Shown here: positions 63,498 to 64,000 of the stretch, piece by piece
Position numbering within the stretch: position 1 is the stretch's first letter
Layout of the letters: every line of letters starts with the position of its first letter
Assembly: GCA_029339505.1 (NCBI GenBank)
Contig: JAQISU010000057.1
Coordinates: 8,391,501 to 8,455,500, forward strand
Direction of reading: 5' to 3'
Source: Unio delphinus
Lineage: Eukaryota; Mollusca; Bivalvia; Unionida; Unionidae
Length of the DNA stretch: 64,000 bases
Program-made: the position numbers and the translations under genes
Notes under the pieces: generated by a model
What the model saw: the letters and a program-made list of their open reading frames with translations, nothing else
Database searches by the model: none
Told to the model about the DNA's origin: nothing

Positions 63498-63572
63498 TGA
63501 CCATGACCATTTGTGTCTGTCTTACTGTACCTTAGAGTGAGGGAGTACAGTTCTTTTCTTTTTTAATTTTAG

Positions 63573-63636
63573 ACCACAGTATGGTGGCAAAGTTTGTCCT
63601 GGAGATGAGAAAATTTTCAAAATGTGCAATGTTCAG
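63573..63636 (+). CDS. ADAMTS exon l: end of first TSP1 repeat
   Basis: Residues 569 (split) to 590. The acceptor is cttttttaattttag and the donor cag|gtaggt. The first base completes Leu569, then PQYGGKVCPGDEKIFKMCNV and a final Gln follow. YGGKxCxG and the closing MCN carry the last Cys of the TSP1 repeat. The exon ends in phase 0, and the next one (start of the cysteine-rich domain) is not in the window. Confidence 0.95.
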
Positions 63637-64000
63637 GTAGGTGAGGCATCCATAAGGACAAAAACAATCAATTTGGAATTGCAGATTAGGTACCTGAATT
63701 GATAATTAACTTAACATGTATTTTCTTCCTTTTGTATATACATTACTTGTATCCATGAATAGAAACATTTTAGAAATTAGATTCAGAATTAGTGACAGAT
63801 CTGAAAACCTTAATCACTATAGACTTGTTTTACATCAGGACAATGTATACTGTAGCATGTATCAATGTAAGGTTTGCACTAGTTTAATATTAAAACATCT
63901 AAATTTACATGTAGAAGAATTTCATTTTTTAAAATTCTTTATGTTTTCTTTAGATGAATACATCTATGGGAAAACAGTTTTGTATTTGAGAATCTGAAGA
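63637..64000 (+). other. start of intron 11
   Basis: Anonymous AT-rich sequence. The open frame at 63716-63997 (93 codons) has no ADAMTS-like text and no fitting acceptor at its start, so it is taken as chance. Confidence 0.75.

Larger units (their letters stand above)
61721..63572 (+). other. intron 10
   Basis: Holds two minisatellites (61850-62115 and 62456-63497). The stretch 62116-62455 is anonymous AT-rich DNA. Confidence 0.88.

Overview
This window is animal nuclear DNA carrying one recognisable gene: the middle part of an ADAMTS-family secreted metalloprotease on the + strand. Twelve exons are placed between 1306 and 63636. All splice phases agree, and together they encode 590 codons with no stop. 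In order they give a putative signal-peptide end, the propeptide with two R-x-K-R sites, the reprolysin catalytic domain with the zinc motif HEVGHNFGMFHD, the disintegrin-like domain, and the first thrombospondin type-1 repeat. The domain spacing and several blocks (for example PDRLPGELY, CKWQFG, KFLPAAEGT) are most like the ADAMTS16/ADAMTS18 subgroup; this is from family knowledge, not a search. The start codon is not seen, and the cysteine-rich, spacer and later domains lie beyond the right edge.

Layout. 1-1305 holds no supported exon. Exon a (1306-1387) is followed by an intron of about 25 kb, exon b (26677-27029, propeptide), and a second intron of about 24 kb. Exons c to l (50901-63636) are then closely spaced. 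The two giant introns and most small ones are packed with unrelated minisatellites (units of 18 to about 84 bp), microsatellites, at least three tRNA-derived SINE families (13 copies listed), small inverted-repeat elements of MITE type, and two long palindromes. No reverse transcriptase, transposase, rRNA, functional tRNA or CRISPR array was found.

Organism. AT-rich DNA, GT-AG introns, very long repeat-filled introns and the SINE types suggest a marine or freshwater invertebrate, most likely a mollusc and perhaps a bivalve. The species cannot be fixed from the sequence alone.

The most interesting points are: (1) the splice acceptor of the propeptide exon has been tandemly duplicated, leaving five decoy acceptors just upstream; (2) the exon that should carry the cysteine-switch cysteine lacks it, but an in-frame alternative acceptor 18 nt upstream would add a hexapeptide containing Cys; (3) a roughly 0.65 kb terminal-inverted-repeat element sits inside a 50-bp minisatellite; (4) an 842-bp imperfect palindrome could form a long hairpin in the pre-mRNA. 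I see no convincing new multi-gene system in this window.
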